From Pristionchus mayeri (lineage: Eukaryota; Nematoda; Chromadorea; Rhabditida; Neodiplogasteridae), in assembly GCA_036245805.1 (NCBI GenBank), contig BTRK01000005.1, forward strand, positions 34,329,469 to 34,393,468: a DNA stretch of 64,000 nt, given 5' to 3'. The position numbers and the translations under genes were made by a program. Positions 23,301-33,672 of the stretch are shown here, piece after piece (within the stretch, counting starts at the first letter, position 1; every line of letters begins with the position of its first letter). The notes beneath the pieces are model-generated. The model saw nothing but the letters and a program-made list of their open reading frames with translations, was not told the DNA's origin and did not search any database.

Positions 23301-26300
23301 ATCACTGATAGATAAAGAATTGCTCTAACAATTAACCACAACTCTTAGGACTTTTGACCAATGCTGGAAAAATGAAGCGTTGCAATATTCGAATTTCGAT
23401 CTTCAAATTTCGATCTCAGGTTGATGAATGCTGCATGTTTTGGTAGAAGTATTGTATGCTGGTATAAATACAATTTTAAGTTAAAAGTTGGAAGTATTTT
23501 TCGTTTTACTACATTTGAAATGAATACATCTATTGTGACGGACACGCTGTGAAAACAAGTACGTCTGTTGATGCTCAGGTAGGGTCAAGTTCACAAATGA
23601 GTATATTTTCTAGCAATCCTTTTGCAACGGATAAGATTCAGATGTTGTATTGTAATATCCCTATGCAGTACTTTTCGCATGCGACATAAAATTTGCATTA
23701 TCAAAGCTACCCATGGATTGCTGGGCCAAAACGTAATCTGTTCAACTCTTCGTTGATGTACTTTTGACTTCATCATGGGCCCACAATACCAATTGGACAG
23801 GCTTGAACCAACGCGCGATGGAAAGAGTATCCACGCATTCAACGAACATATATAGCTATATGATAGTCAGGCGGCAACAAAAGTCAGTGTATCTCAAAAT
23901 CAAAAATTTGAAAATCTAACATTACTTTCTCACCAACCTAATACATCAAATGCGGCATGACGCAATAGTTCTCATCCGACCTAGTGCCTAGGGGTACAGT
24001 GATTCCAGTGGGATTGAATTCATTGATAGATAACTCGCTAAGAATATCAACTTTCTTTTGATCTCTGATCTCTAACCTTCTCGCGCAGCCTCATTAGGCC
24101 AAGAAGGAGTGCGGCATCGCCAGCCCCTCCTCCTCCTGCTTCCTCTGATGCTCCCGATGACGACAACTCTCGCAGGAGTCATCCGCCTTCCACGCGTCCT
24201 CGTGACCTCAGTCGCCCGCCGCGCGACCGCACCGTCCGCGACCGAAGCGTCACGAGTCGCCGCTCCCAATCCGTCGCACCACCTGCGCCTGCTGTGGCTG
24301 CACTAGCGGCCGTGCCCGAGATAGCTGCGTCCGCGCCGGTCGCGGATGCAGATGCGGTTCCCGAACCGCGTCCTCCGACGCCTCCGGCCGAGCCTCGCGC
24401 GCCTCAGTCGTACGTGGGCGAGCGGGCGTTCTCCGTGCTGCAGACGGCAACCAGCGACTCGATAGCTGCGACGGATCAGGCACTGCTGATGCAGACTGGT
24501 GAGTGGGGGAGGGGGGGGAGAGGGAGGTGGAGGAAGGGGAGAGATTTGGTGGAATTTAGACGATAATTGTGTAGGAATTTGAAAACATCTGCAAAAATAC
24601 GATTTTTGTGAACCTGGTTGTTTGATGCTTCGATCGGGAATGCAATACGCATTGGCTTGATCCATTTCGATATGTACGGGCAATGACCTCGAAACTAACT
24701 GGAAACTTTCAGGCGAGGGATTCGGGACGATGTCGAGAGCGAGGGACAGGTCGAGATCGAGCGAGTTGATTTTTGATCTTTGATATCTGGTTTTTTAAAA
24801 TTTTTCTTGAATTTTTTTGGTTGATTATCTTTGATCTTTCTCTCTCACTGCAGGTGCTCCCCGTCCTGTGACCGTACCAAATCCGACAAAGGATAGACGA
24901 CCTGAGGCCATCATGGGTGAGCAATATTGTAAAGGGGGTACTGTAGGTCTATCGTAGTGAATCTAAATCGGGAGGATACTGTAATAGTCTTACTTTATTA
25001 TCAAACTTGAATAGTATCTTTTGTGCAGGCCGCGTCAATCTGTTCGGCTTCTCGAGGAAGACGAAGCTTGCGGAGGTTGGTGGTGAATGGTGCATTGGGG
25101 TAAACGTCGTCTTGTTGTTTGATTACCTTCTTTTCATGTCATAAGAGACATCGTACATTGTTGGGTTAAAAAGTGCGCTTTCGCTGATTTCAATACAGTT
25201 GATGTTAGGCTCCACCAAGATCTTGTCAGTGATGAAAAAATCTTGGATGACTGTTGATTCCATTTAAATATATCTTACAAAATAAAAATAAAAATTACAG
25301 GCGCGTGGATTCTGCGAATCGCACGTCCCGGAGGGAGAGCGCAAGCATGAGAGTGAGTGATCTACCGCGTATTATTGATCGGTGATTACGGTATCTGGAG
25401 ATGGTTACGGTAGGAGAGAAGAGAGAGATAACTGCAGGCAATCTCTTCCAATTCTTCTTCCCTCGCGACTCCAACGGAAGAGCCTACGGATTCGCATTCT
25501 GCAAGTTCTCGGTACGGTAGCGGGGCCAGGGAATACGGTAGATTGCAGTTCCCGGCACACGGTAGTGCGTGGTGTGATTTCTCAAACGTCGCCTTGCAGT
25601 GCGAGGAGAAGGCTGACGAGGCAGTGACGGCACTGAACAGCCAGGAATTTGGAGGAGAACGAATCGAAGTGAAGCGTGCTGATTTCTGGTGCGTGTGGGT
25701 TACGGTAGGCACACTACGCGACAAAGGGATTTTTTCTTGTGTGGTTGAAGCCGAATTCAGCCCGGTTTTGATTTTCTGAACTGCGCAAACATAATTTGTA
25801 GTGAACGTTTTAACTTATGGCGTGGTTTTGTTTTATTATTTAATCTTATATTTTAGGTTCGCTGACATCGAATCCGCATCTTCATACTGGAAGAGGAAGC
25901 TGAGGGTGAGTGAATAGTGGAATCGTGCCACTACCAGCACCGAAAACATTTTGTGCCTTATTGGCTCGCATTCGTGATTATTGGCAAATTTTGTAATTGA
26001 TGGAAGGACTTTGGCTTCTCCAGGTATCTGCTGGTTTGAATGTACTTGATCTAACAGTGAAAGATGATATCTCATTGCCATGCGTAGTCTTGCTAACTGT
26101 CCCTGTAACTTCTCACGAAGTACGGTAATTGGATTGGTTATCGATCGATCGATTGCAGCATGCAGCACGCAATACCGCCTCGACTGCCGAGCCGCAGCAG
26201 CAGCCGCAGGCGCGTGAGTCGCGTCGCGATGCGGCGACGCGTGCATCGCGTGAGAACGCGTCCGCGCGCAAGCCGCGCTCCTCCGGCGACGACGCAACCA

Positions 26301-27638
26301 AGGCGGCGAAAACCTCGACGGACGAGGAAGAGAAGAAGGGAGAGGAACGAGTGAAGGAGAAGGAGGAAGAGAAGAAAGAGGGGGAGGAGGTGGTGGAAGT
26401 GAAGAAGGTGAGTAGGGGTTTCACCGTGGGATTGAGGAAGTGTGGGGTGGGGAAGTTAGTGATAAATCGGAATTTTGGTTTTCCAACTTTACGGTGTCCC
26501 GGTAACTGTTGCTTCCATCAACATTTTCTATCATCCTACCATCGCGAACCTGAATTTGAAAATCAAGTAAAGCAGAATCTTCTACGTTTGATGTTCTTTT
26601 TGCTAATGGGATTGTTGCAGGAAGAGTCGAAGAAGGAGGAGGCGGCGCCTCGGGAGCGTGACAATGGAGCGAGCGACGCGGATCGTGAAGCGAGTGGCGC
26701 GGACGCGGATGAGTCGCGCGGCGAGGTGGAGACGGAAAAGGAGAAGGAGGAGCAGCCTGCCACTCCAACTGTAGTCTCCACCAATCACAAGGAAGAGGAA
26801 GAGGAGAAGGGAGTGGAGAAGGTGAGGAGATGAGGGAGACGGTCCACTATGTCGGATGAGAACGATGACATCATGCGGCCTTCATAGTTCTCATCCGACG
26901 TAGTGCCGCCATCACTTCAGTGGGTGATGACAATGATGACCCATGAATTTTTGTTTTTTTTGTTTTGTATTGGGTAGTTGGAGATTCATCTTAGAAAGGA
27001 TTTCATCGGAACATGGAAATGACGGGTGTATACGTACAATCGGAAGATATGGTAGCGTTTGTTGTATGGATGAATTGGAGTTGACACTATTAGTCAGAGG
27101 GATATCTATTGTATCTCTTCAGTGTTTGATATGCCTATGGAGCGCGCACCAGCGCCTCATAGCCATTACATAGATAGATTGTCAGTGAAGCAGAAGGAGT
27201 GCGGTTCTCTTAATCACTAATAATTATTGCAGAAAGTGAGTTTTGCTGGTGACGATGAGGAGGAGGAGCAGGATTCTGACGAGAAGACCAAAGCCAAGGT
27301 TGGAATCTTGACATTGTATATAATATTTTAATAATTAAATTATAATTATGAAATTAGTTTAGAAACAATGAATATCATGTTTTGAGACGGATTTTTTAAC
27401 CCTTTCGTTTCAGAAGAAATCGAAGAACGTGAAGACGACGAAGAAAGAGGGCAAAGAAAAGGTTAGATATTTTTTAAAATATTGATATTATTATCTAAAA
27501 TATATGTATGAAACGATGTGACTGTTGTTTAGATGTCAAAACCTGCAGGAGAAGCCCAAGCTGGAGGTGAAGAAGGAGGAAGGAGAGAAGGCCGCGAGTG
27601 ACGCCCCGCCCCCAATCAATCGATATTCTGATCTTTGA
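17334..27638 (+). CDS. Gene 2: helical module + Gly/Ser/Phe-rich region + RD/RS + RRM + Lys/Glu tail (24 exons, ~870 aa)
   Basis: Exons: 17334-17402, 17765-17848, 18741-18827, 19105-19235, 19494-19580, 19946-20050, 20384-20464, 20701-20787, 21174-21329, 21461-21523, 21976-22098, 22267-22368, 24089-24498, 24854-24916, 25029-25075, 25301-25352, 25438-25511, 25600-25688, 25857-25905, 26159-26407, 26621-26821, 27233-27298, 27414-27461, 27549-27638. Residues about 24-115 form a helical module shared with genes 3 and 4 (LLRLMNEIL, FTRSFAVILEESVQQL). About 125-390 is Gly/Ser-rich with repeated GFGGG. About 400-530 has RPRDL, RDRTVRDRS and Pro-rich parts. About 549-645 is an RRM: RVNLFGF is RNP2-like, NGRAYGFAFCKF is RNP1-like, and NSQEFGGERIEV fits the final strand. 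The remainder is Lys/Glu-rich. The RRM implies RNA binding; the rest suggests a nuclear or granule-type low-complexity protein (inference). The start at 17334 is chosen because exons 1-2 match gene 3 in length (69, 84 nt) and phase. Joining the N-terminal and RRM halves rests on phase continuity across the 1.7-kb intron with the mariner-like element. Confidence 0.75.
17648..17738. repeat. Palindromic CT-rich MITE in intron 1 of gene 2
   Basis: The left arm GCAATCGTCTGGCTCTCTTC faces a diverged complement ending at about 17738, only some 26 nt before the exon 2 acceptor at 17764. An ATG at 17720 inside the right arm opens a frame through exon 2, but the paralogue comparison favours the 17334 start. 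Confidence 0.55.
17880..18239. repeat. 360-bp palindrome in intron 2 of gene 2
   Basis: The left arm (about 17880-18042) begins TTACTGTGAGAACAGAACTC and is mirrored by the right arm (about 18078-18239). A 35-nt AT-rich loop lies between. The arms differ at only a few positions. It lies 20 bp left of the hAT-like foldback in the same intron. Confidence 0.8.
18260..18594. mobile_element. Foldback MITE, hAT-like, copy 1 (perfect 8-bp target duplication)
   Basis: A 335-bp element with terminal inverted repeats starting GGGGGGCGGACATTTCCGCA that run almost its whole length. It is flanked by the identical 8-mer GGTTTTAT at 18252-18259 and 18595-18602. Its centre (CAACGACCCGGGGTTCATG) is shared with the copy at 32008-32385. 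Target duplications of 8 bp are typical of hAT-superfamily elements. There is no coding capacity, so it is non-autonomous. Confidence 0.85.
20850..20966. repeat. Possible short MITE in intron 8 of gene 2
   Basis: The left end TACTAGGGTTGGCCATT and right end AATAGCCAATACTAA are imperfect inverted repeats resembling the ends of the 16643-16888 element. Weak assignment. Confidence 0.35.
22634..23988. repeat. GGCACTAGG-family MITE split by a mariner-like element
   Basis: The left half, 22634-22675, ends in GCATGCCGCGTT; the right half, 23942-23988, begins ATGCGGCATGACG and ends CCGACCTAGTGCC. Together they make one palindromic MITE of about 90 bp with the mariner-like element inserted at its centre. 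Confidence 0.75.
22676..23941 (+). mobile_element. Mariner-like element 1, decayed
   Basis: A 1266-bp element with inverted ends TTAGGTTGGTGAGAAAGTAA and its complement, each bordered by a TA (22674-22675, 23942-23943), as expected for Tc1/mariner insertion. No intact transposase frame remains. Plus-strand fragments near 23690-23830 contain a mariner-like QLDRL motif, interrupted by stops. It lies in the 1.7-kb intron 12 of gene 2. Confidence 0.85.
26842..26907. repeat. GGCACTAGG-family MITE, short copy
   Basis: CACTATGTCGGATGAGAAC faces GTTCTCATCCGACGTAGTG in the intron following exon 20 of gene 2. Confidence 0.65.
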
Positions 27639-28841
27639 TCTCTTTATTCCTCTCATTCACATGATATGCTCAGTTCGCTAATTTTCCTAACTTCTTAGTT
27701 ATTGACCTCAACTGTTTCCGATCACCCATACAATCTGTTGGCTAATTATCCCAATTGGGTTTCATTCAACTTTGATCGCTATCCCCGTATGCTCATTTTG
27801 ATGACCATTCTCTTGACTAAATGCTATAAGATATTCACTCGATTCCTCCGTAGAATTAAGATTTCCTATCGATTTTCATTGCCCGCAACCGTATAGTAAG
27901 TCATCGGTGTGCTAATTATGTTAAATATTCTCCCTAATTATATACATTTCTTTTGAAACTCATTTTATAATAAGTTCTTTCGCTGTTGTTCCTCTGACAT
28001 TGATTTTCTTGTTCGTATTTTCTGTGATTAATTTTATGGAAGATCTCCCATTTGCTATTGCTCGCTTCTATTGAAAAGTGCTGGCTTTTCATTTGATAAA
28101 TCATTGGGAGTAGTATCGTTCCAATGAATCCAAACATGTTCGATGCATGGTCAAAGTCTGCTTATCTGACGAAGTGATAACTCGGGTTCGAGCGACTGGC
28201 ACTAGGTCGGATGAGAACTATGACGTCATGCGGTCTTTGGTGTAAAGGCGGTATGTCGTCATACTTCTCATCCGAAATAGTATCGATAACTCTGGTTCGA
28301 GCGACTGAACGCTCACTAAAATTTTGAGAAATGTCCTCATTTGAGTCGTGTTGCTCAACATGCCTTGTCACCGTTGGGAACAAGGACGTGTCTTTCCAAA
28401 GCATGGAGACATGTTTGATACATGGGCAAATCCTATTTATGTGAAGCTTAAAAATCAGAATCCCCACTATCTCCCGTCGACATTTGCATCACTAAAATAG
28501 ATTCGTATTCATCCTCATTACCATAGGTCAAATAGGTTTCGTCCGACCATATTTGCCGGCATGCAAAATCCCGTTGCCCGACATGTTTTTGGCGTATTTT
28601 CGAGTAAATATTCGCTCGCTCCGCTCGTGGATTAACTGATACATGTTTGTCGACATGGTTTTCCAACGTTTGCCGACATCATAATGTGTAAAATCACGAA
28701 GCATTTAACCTATGCTCATTACCTCCTTGCTATGCGTTTGTTAAATTTTGTTAATGCAGTGAGATTTATTGACGGCCATAAATGCGATATTGGTTGAGGT
28801 TAAAGATTATAGATCTCTCGCAGTCTTCAGAGACAGACCGA
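27639..28841. other. Region between genes 2 and 3
   Basis: About 1.2 kb, AT-rich. It holds a GGCACTAGG-family MITE (28198-28283) flanked on both sides by near-identical GATAACTC/TGGTTCGAGCGACT copies. It also has a diverged direct repeat (CATGTTCGATGCATGG near 28136 and CATGTTTGATACATGG near 28410). At 28821-28823 a CTCTCGCAG acceptor lies 18 nt before the gene 3 ATG and is a candidate trans-splice site. A 72-codon minus-strand frame at 28448-28666 has no recognisable domain. Confidence 0.5.
28198..28283. repeat. GGCACTAGG-family MITE with long flanking direct repeats
   Basis: A palindrome beginning GGCACTAGGTCGGATGAG. About 20 bp on either side (GATAACTC[GT]GGTTCGAGCGACT-like) are duplicated, ending at 28197 and starting at about 28284. 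That is longer than a normal target duplication and suggests a compound event. Confidence 0.6.
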
Positions 28842-30693
28842 ATGACGGGACAGGAGCAGGCGGAATCGTGCAGGAGTGGACTCGCGTCCTCGTTGCGAGT
28901 CGTCGATGAGGTGAGGAGAGAAGGGAAGGTGCTAGGTCGGATGAGAGCTATGACGTGATGTAGCCTTTGATACTTCAAAGGGAGAGAGTCGAGAAAGGCC
29001 AATAGAGGACTGTGATCTCCATTCATGCCTCAGGTCTCTAGCTAGTGAAGTGGTTTCGACTATCTCAGATTAGTTTCGGGAATATTAGCGAAAATGTTTT
29101 TAACTGTAAACCCGTTGATTTTTCCTCTTTGTCCTAGTTGACGTCCTCTCCTTCTTCTCCAGCCGAGGTGCTGCTGCACCGAATGAACGGAGTGCTGCGG
29201 GCGACTGCAGAAGCGAATTACGTGAGTTTACTTTATCGATTTACGCATGGAAAGGCAACGGATGAGTGAGGAACGTGAATGTTTAAATGAGAACTCCATG
29301 AAATGATGGAATGAAGTCCATCTAAAATTAAGTTATTTCACTTTCTCCGTTTACGTTTGTACCGCACTTCAAATTCGAGTCGCAATGAAAATGGCAGTGC
29401 AGTTCAGCCTTTTGATCGGATATGAAGTCGTTATCACTATGATTTCACACTCAGTTGGTCTTTGATCTCTCCAGGTTGCATCCGGTAGCTTTGAGTCGAT
29501 CGACGCCCTCTACGAGTCCATCGACAGCATGCAGCAGGAGATGATCACGCACTGCGAGGATGTGAGTGATCTATTATCTTTAATCTGTGATCTTTGATCT
29601 TTGATCACTTAATGGAGGGCTGCTCCAGAGGGTCCTGTCTGTACCACTCGATTAGTGGAACGCAGAAAAAGGGGTTTTGAATCGGCTATCCATCTAACAC
29701 TGATTTTCACGATATGAAAAAACGTGTATATTAACTATGAAACATAAATAACGTTAAGACAACATTTGAAACTTAGAATGGAATCTCCCGAATATATGAA
29801 AACAACATGGACATTCGATCTTTGAGCTGCCCTTCCTCTACTTCTCTCGCTCATTTGCCGCAGTTATGGAGGGATTGATGCGGCAGCTGCACCATCTGCA
29901 GGTTGGTCAAAGAGAACTTCGTTTGAACACTCGCAAATGAGGTTTTGAGGGATTGGTTAAAGCATTATTCATCGTGAGCACACAAGCTAACGATTTCGAT
30001 CAAAAATTCGAGAATGAGCAAATTTGGCCAAACCAAGTGCATAGGGTATCCATAAACTAAGTGATCGAAATTCATGACCATGACTGTTTCCTGGTGGCAA
30101 AAGGGGCTAATTTTCCTACATTCTCACAGAAGACCCGTGTTACGTCTGAGGACGATGAATTATGTGGCACTAGGTCAGATGAGAACTATGACGTCATGCC
30201 TCCTTTGATATATGAAAGGCGGGGTCTGCTTGACAGGCAAGAGCACTAGCAGCATGTATGAATATAAGCGGCCCATTAGTCAAGACAACTGAATGCCTAT
30301 TACAGACTACCGTACCCCACGCGCTACCGTATGCCGAAGCGCACGAGATCAGGAGGGCATTGGAGGAGGACGAGTGGGAGGAATCGAAGATGTGAATCGA
30401 TATTATTAATTTTCCCCTCTTACTGCGTAATTATTTCACGGTAGCTTGTGAATCAATTTTTCCTCATTCACCGTACGCCCCTGAGGTTGAGCATCTATTG
30501 CGACTTTCTTTCCTTGTTCAGGAGTGACGTGACGAAGCCCCGCCCACGGGAGGAGCAGCCGCAACGCGTCCCCGAGGAGGAGGAGAGCTGCGGCGAGGAG
30601 GAGGCTGCGGCTGCAGATGCAGCAGAAGGAGAAAGTGATAGTGAAGTGGATTCGCAGGACGAGAACAACAGCTCGTTCTTCAGTGTAGACTAG
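28842..30693 (+). CDS. Gene 3: short helical-module protein with acidic tail (6 exons, 190 aa)
   Basis: Exons: 28842-28910, 29138-29221, 29475-29561, 29827-29901, 30306-30391, 30522-30693. Exons 1-3 (69, 84, 87 nt, all phase 0) match exons 1-3 of gene 2 in length and phase. The module reads VLLHRMNGVLRATAEANY, ...LYESIDSMQQEMITHCED, FLYFSRSFAAVMEGLMRQL, which suggests packed amphipathic helices. Residues about 133-190 are Glu/Asp/Ala-rich and end at a TAG after FFSVD. There is no Gly-rich region and no RRM, unlike gene 2. The exon 4 acceptor (TTTGAG) is weak. Family unrecognised; it may act as a partner or regulator of gene 2 through the shared module (inference). Confidence 0.75.
30166..30250. 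repeat. GGCACTAGG-family MITE, diverged, in intron 4 of gene 3
   Basis: It starts GGCACTAGGTCAGATGAGAA followed by TGACGTCATGC and a CCTTTGATATATGAAAGG hairpin. The right end is degraded. Confidence 0.5.
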
Positions 30694-30893
30694 ACTAAAG
30701 AGTGGTTTAGCATGTGAAGGATTGGTCGTTTTACATCGGATTTAACCATGCACATTGGCATTATCATGTGTAGTTTTTCAGTTGTATGTCAATGTTTGTC
30801 TGCTGGATTCTCATGATTGTACTGTGAATGATTATTACCACCTTTTAGCTTTAACACTGATTGCATGTTTAATTTTTGATTGTGGATGTAGCT

Positions 30894-30930
30894 AATAAAC
30901 AACGTTTTGCGTCGTGTAGATTTTGTTCAG
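30894..30930 (+). promoter_or_regulatory. Operon-like junction: poly(A) signal followed by trans-splice acceptor
   Basis: AATAAA at 30894-30899 is 201 nt past the gene 3 stop. Only 31 nt later TTTTGTTCAG ends at 30930, just ahead of the gene 4 coding region. In nematodes this close arrangement of a 3'-end signal and an acceptor is typical of operons resolved by SL trans-splicing. The reading as an operon is inference. Confidence 0.5.
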
Positions 30931-30960
30931 TGGGTGAAGCCTCCGCAGGCTGCGGCCGGG

Positions 30961-32757
30961 ATGCTGCTGCACGGGATGAATGATGTGCTACGAGCAGCTG
31001 TCGCTTCTAACTTCGTGAGCATCTGGATAATTTCACTATTACTGTTGTTGATATTTTTCTCTTATACTGTGCGATATTAGCTCATTCCTCAACGAAAAAC
31101 ATGAGTTTCTATCATCCGCTAATTCACTGGCGGACGTCTCGAATCTGTCATGAGCTGAATATTAAAAGTTATTCTGCAGGGTTCAGTTTGTCCCGATGCG
31201 ATCAGCACGCTCTACGAATCGATCGACCGAGAGGGATACGGGATGTTCACTCGCTGTGAGGATGTGAGGAAATGTTTATAAATCTAACTTTGAGCACCTC
31301 GCAATATTCCCAAAAAGTACCCGATATTTTATTTACTCTGCTTTATGCAGGTGCCTCTCCTCTTCTTTGCTCGTTCCTTCGCTGTTGTGCTTGAGGAGGC
31401 TGTGCGACAGTTGCAGGAACTGCGGAAGTCTAATGAGGTAGGATCCAGAAATAAACTAACTCACGTACTTAATCGTGTTATTCTGGCGATGAACTAATAA
31501 TAAACCGCTTCTTTTAAGGATACCGTACACCACAGTGCACAACACTCGTCTATCACGGCTGAGAAGGCTCCGGTGGAGGAAGTTAAAGAAGTGAAGAAGA
31601 AGGCCAAAACGAAAGAGGAAGTTGGGAGGTGTGGAAATGATCACGGTATACCACAAGTTTAATATGCCTAACGCAGGAAGGTTCCAACGCCTTCAGCCGA
31701 GGTTTCTGCTGTAGTCTCTACGGAAGCACCCGATGTAGTTGGGAATACTTCCCCGATTCTGAAGGAGAAGAAGAAGGAAGAGAATGAGTGGTGATTAGTC
31801 CTCATGCCTTACCGGCTAATATGTTCGAATCTAGTAAAAAGCCATCGACGGCTGTAGCTGCAACAACAACAGCTGTATCTCGTCGGCTGTGCTCGGCTGT
31901 GCTTTCCCCACATCAGCAGCAGAAATCGGCTGTTCTTCGTCCGGCGAGAGGTAAGAGATCATGGTTTAGGACATCTTCCACTTGAGAATTATGAAGATAG
32001 GCATTGCGGGGGGGGGGGGGGGGGGGGGGTGACAAAACGAAAAACGACAAAACGGAAACAAATCACAGCTCCTTCGGGATTCGATATAAGGACGTGTGGG
32101 TTGTTGCATTGTTATTAGTATACGCACTACTACATTTGCATATATAAATCTTATTACTAAGCGATAGTGAGTTTTACTCCAAATCAACGACCCGGGGTTC
32201 ATGGTATATGGGTTTCCATGAACCCCTATACGTTGAAATTGAATATCGCATAGTAATATTTTTTATATATGGAAATGTAGTAGAGCGCATACTAATAACA
32301 ATGCAACAACCCGCACGTCCCTATGTCGATTCCCGAAGGAGCTGTGATTTGTTTCCGTTTTGTCACCCCCCCCCCCCCCCCCCCCGGCATTGCTACCATG
32401 CCAGCAGAAATTGTGGCCAATTTTTTTAAGTGTATTGGAAACAGATGATTAAAGATTTCACTTGCTTGTTCGCAAGTTACAACCACACCAACCCTTTCAC
32501 TACGACTTCGCAGTATTATTCCAGTTTGTTTACAGATCAGCAGATTGCTCACCCGACAAAGCCCGGAAAGATACTCGATTTCTCTCCTGCGTCTTTCAAA
32601 GGTACCTTATCTTTATCTTATCTTCATATTTACTGATATTGGTGATATCCGTTCGCTCCGATTGGTGTGCATTTAATTACTCCAGGCCGCATCAAGATTT
32701 TCGGCATACCATCTTGCGTGAATGAGGGAGATATCCGCTCTCTGCTACATCGCTTCA
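30961..32757 (+). CDS. Gene 4: helical-module paralogue truncated inside an RRM (8 exons visible)
   Basis: Exons: 30961-31014, 31180-31263, 31351-31437, 31519-31628, 31677-31787, 31835-31950, 32536-32601, 32686-32757. Start: the first ATG after the acceptor at 30930. The stretch 30931-31014 is 84 nt, the same length as exon 2 of genes 2 and 3, and is open from TGG, so the paralogous first exon seems lost. The module is clear: MLLHGMNDVLRAAVASNF, ISTLYESIDREGYGMFTRCED, PLLFFARSFAVVLEEAVRQL. Then come a Lys/Glu linker and a Ser/Ala/Gln segment. The last two exons read PGKILDFSPASFKGRIKIFG..., where IKIFGIP resembles RNP2. The phase-1 intron before it matches gene 2. No downstream RNP1 exon is found before the MATH-BTB gene. 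If the donor at 31787 is skipped, a TGA at 31792-31794 ends a shorter protein. Confidence 0.6.
32008..32385. mobile_element. Foldback MITE, hAT-like, copy 2 (perfect 8-bp target duplication)
   Basis: A 378-bp element starting with a run of more than 20 G and ending with a matching C run, flanked by identical GGCATTGC at 32000-32007 and 32386-32393. The arms (GTGACAAAACG, GGAAACAAATCACAGCTCC) are inverted. The centre (CAACGACCCGGGGTTCATGG, TATACGTTGAAA) is shared with the copy at 18260-18594. It sits in intron 6 of gene 4. Confidence 0.85.
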
Positions 32758-33416
32758 GTGAGTAATCGGTCGGAGTTAGCGATCGAGTCTTACCGAGCGG
32801 GTCTCTAAAATTACATAAAAATACCACTACGCGATTAATGTGGAACAATACAAATTTGATTATATAATCATAATACACGAAGGATGATGAATATTCTAAA
32901 TTTTTGATGTTTAGCCTTGACACAAATGATCGTTTTCATTTTTTTCCTGAAAAAGCGGAATGGTCCCAAAGTGTGAAAATAATGGGGATAAATGTAAACC
33001 TCATCAGGCTACACCATCCACATAAAAACTAAGGGATTGGACTCACGCATAGCACGGTCACTGGGGGTCGAGCCTCAGCATATTATTTGTGTCTTTCGTT
33101 CATGTGCCTCTGATCAATTTCAAAGTATGAAAAAGAATTTTCCTAGTTTTTTTCTCGAGTATATTACAAAGACTATCATTCGGTCACCAAAGCACTTGCA
33201 AGTCGAATAGATGGCGGTCCTTTTACACTAAGATGGAATTATCGTTCTTTTATAACATATTTGGCCGATTTTGACAACGGCACACTCGATTTAGCATACT
33301 CCCAATTTTTGGTGAAGATTGGAATATGTGTCCAAAGACCAAACTCGTACAAATATCATGATTATACTTTTTTTCATAAGCAGGACATCTTTGCTAATTG
33401 AGTTTATTGTTTCAGA
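32758..33416. other. Spacer between truncated gene 4 and MATH-BTB copy A
   Basis: AT-rich DNA of about 660 bp. I looked for the missing RRM exons of gene 4 here and found none. The last bases (TTGTTTCAG to 33415) are an acceptor 1 nt before the copy A ATG, a likely trans-splice site. Confidence 0.5.
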
Positions 33417-33672
33417 ATGTCTCCTCTTAGAAAGAAGGCGAAGAGTGATAATATTAAGATTCCGCTGCTCGGTTAGTTGTTATTCTCCGACTATTTAATT
33501 GGAAAATTTAGTCGCTGAAACAAAATTTGTGGTTTATTTATTCATTGCAGACGGTTCTACATCGGGAATCATTCGCTTCAAGGCGAACCTAGGCAAGATC
33601 ACTGCTTGTGGCGTTTTCTCTGATGAAGTTGAAGTTCGTGGATTGCGATGGTGAGTAATTTAAATATTATTA

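Noticed and set aside
22757..23842. Minus-strand open frames in mariner-like element 1
   Set aside because: Weak mariner-like motifs are on the plus strand and interrupted, so these frames are chance readings of a decayed element.
24713..24764. Extra RS/RD-coding exon between exons 13 and 14 of gene 2
   Set aside because: It encodes RD/RS-like residues, but its only donor (GTTGAT) gives the wrong phase and leads to a stop. It remains possible as a poison exon.
28448..28666. 72-codon minus-strand open frame
   Set aside because: No homology I recognise, no splice partners, and it sits among repeat fragments.
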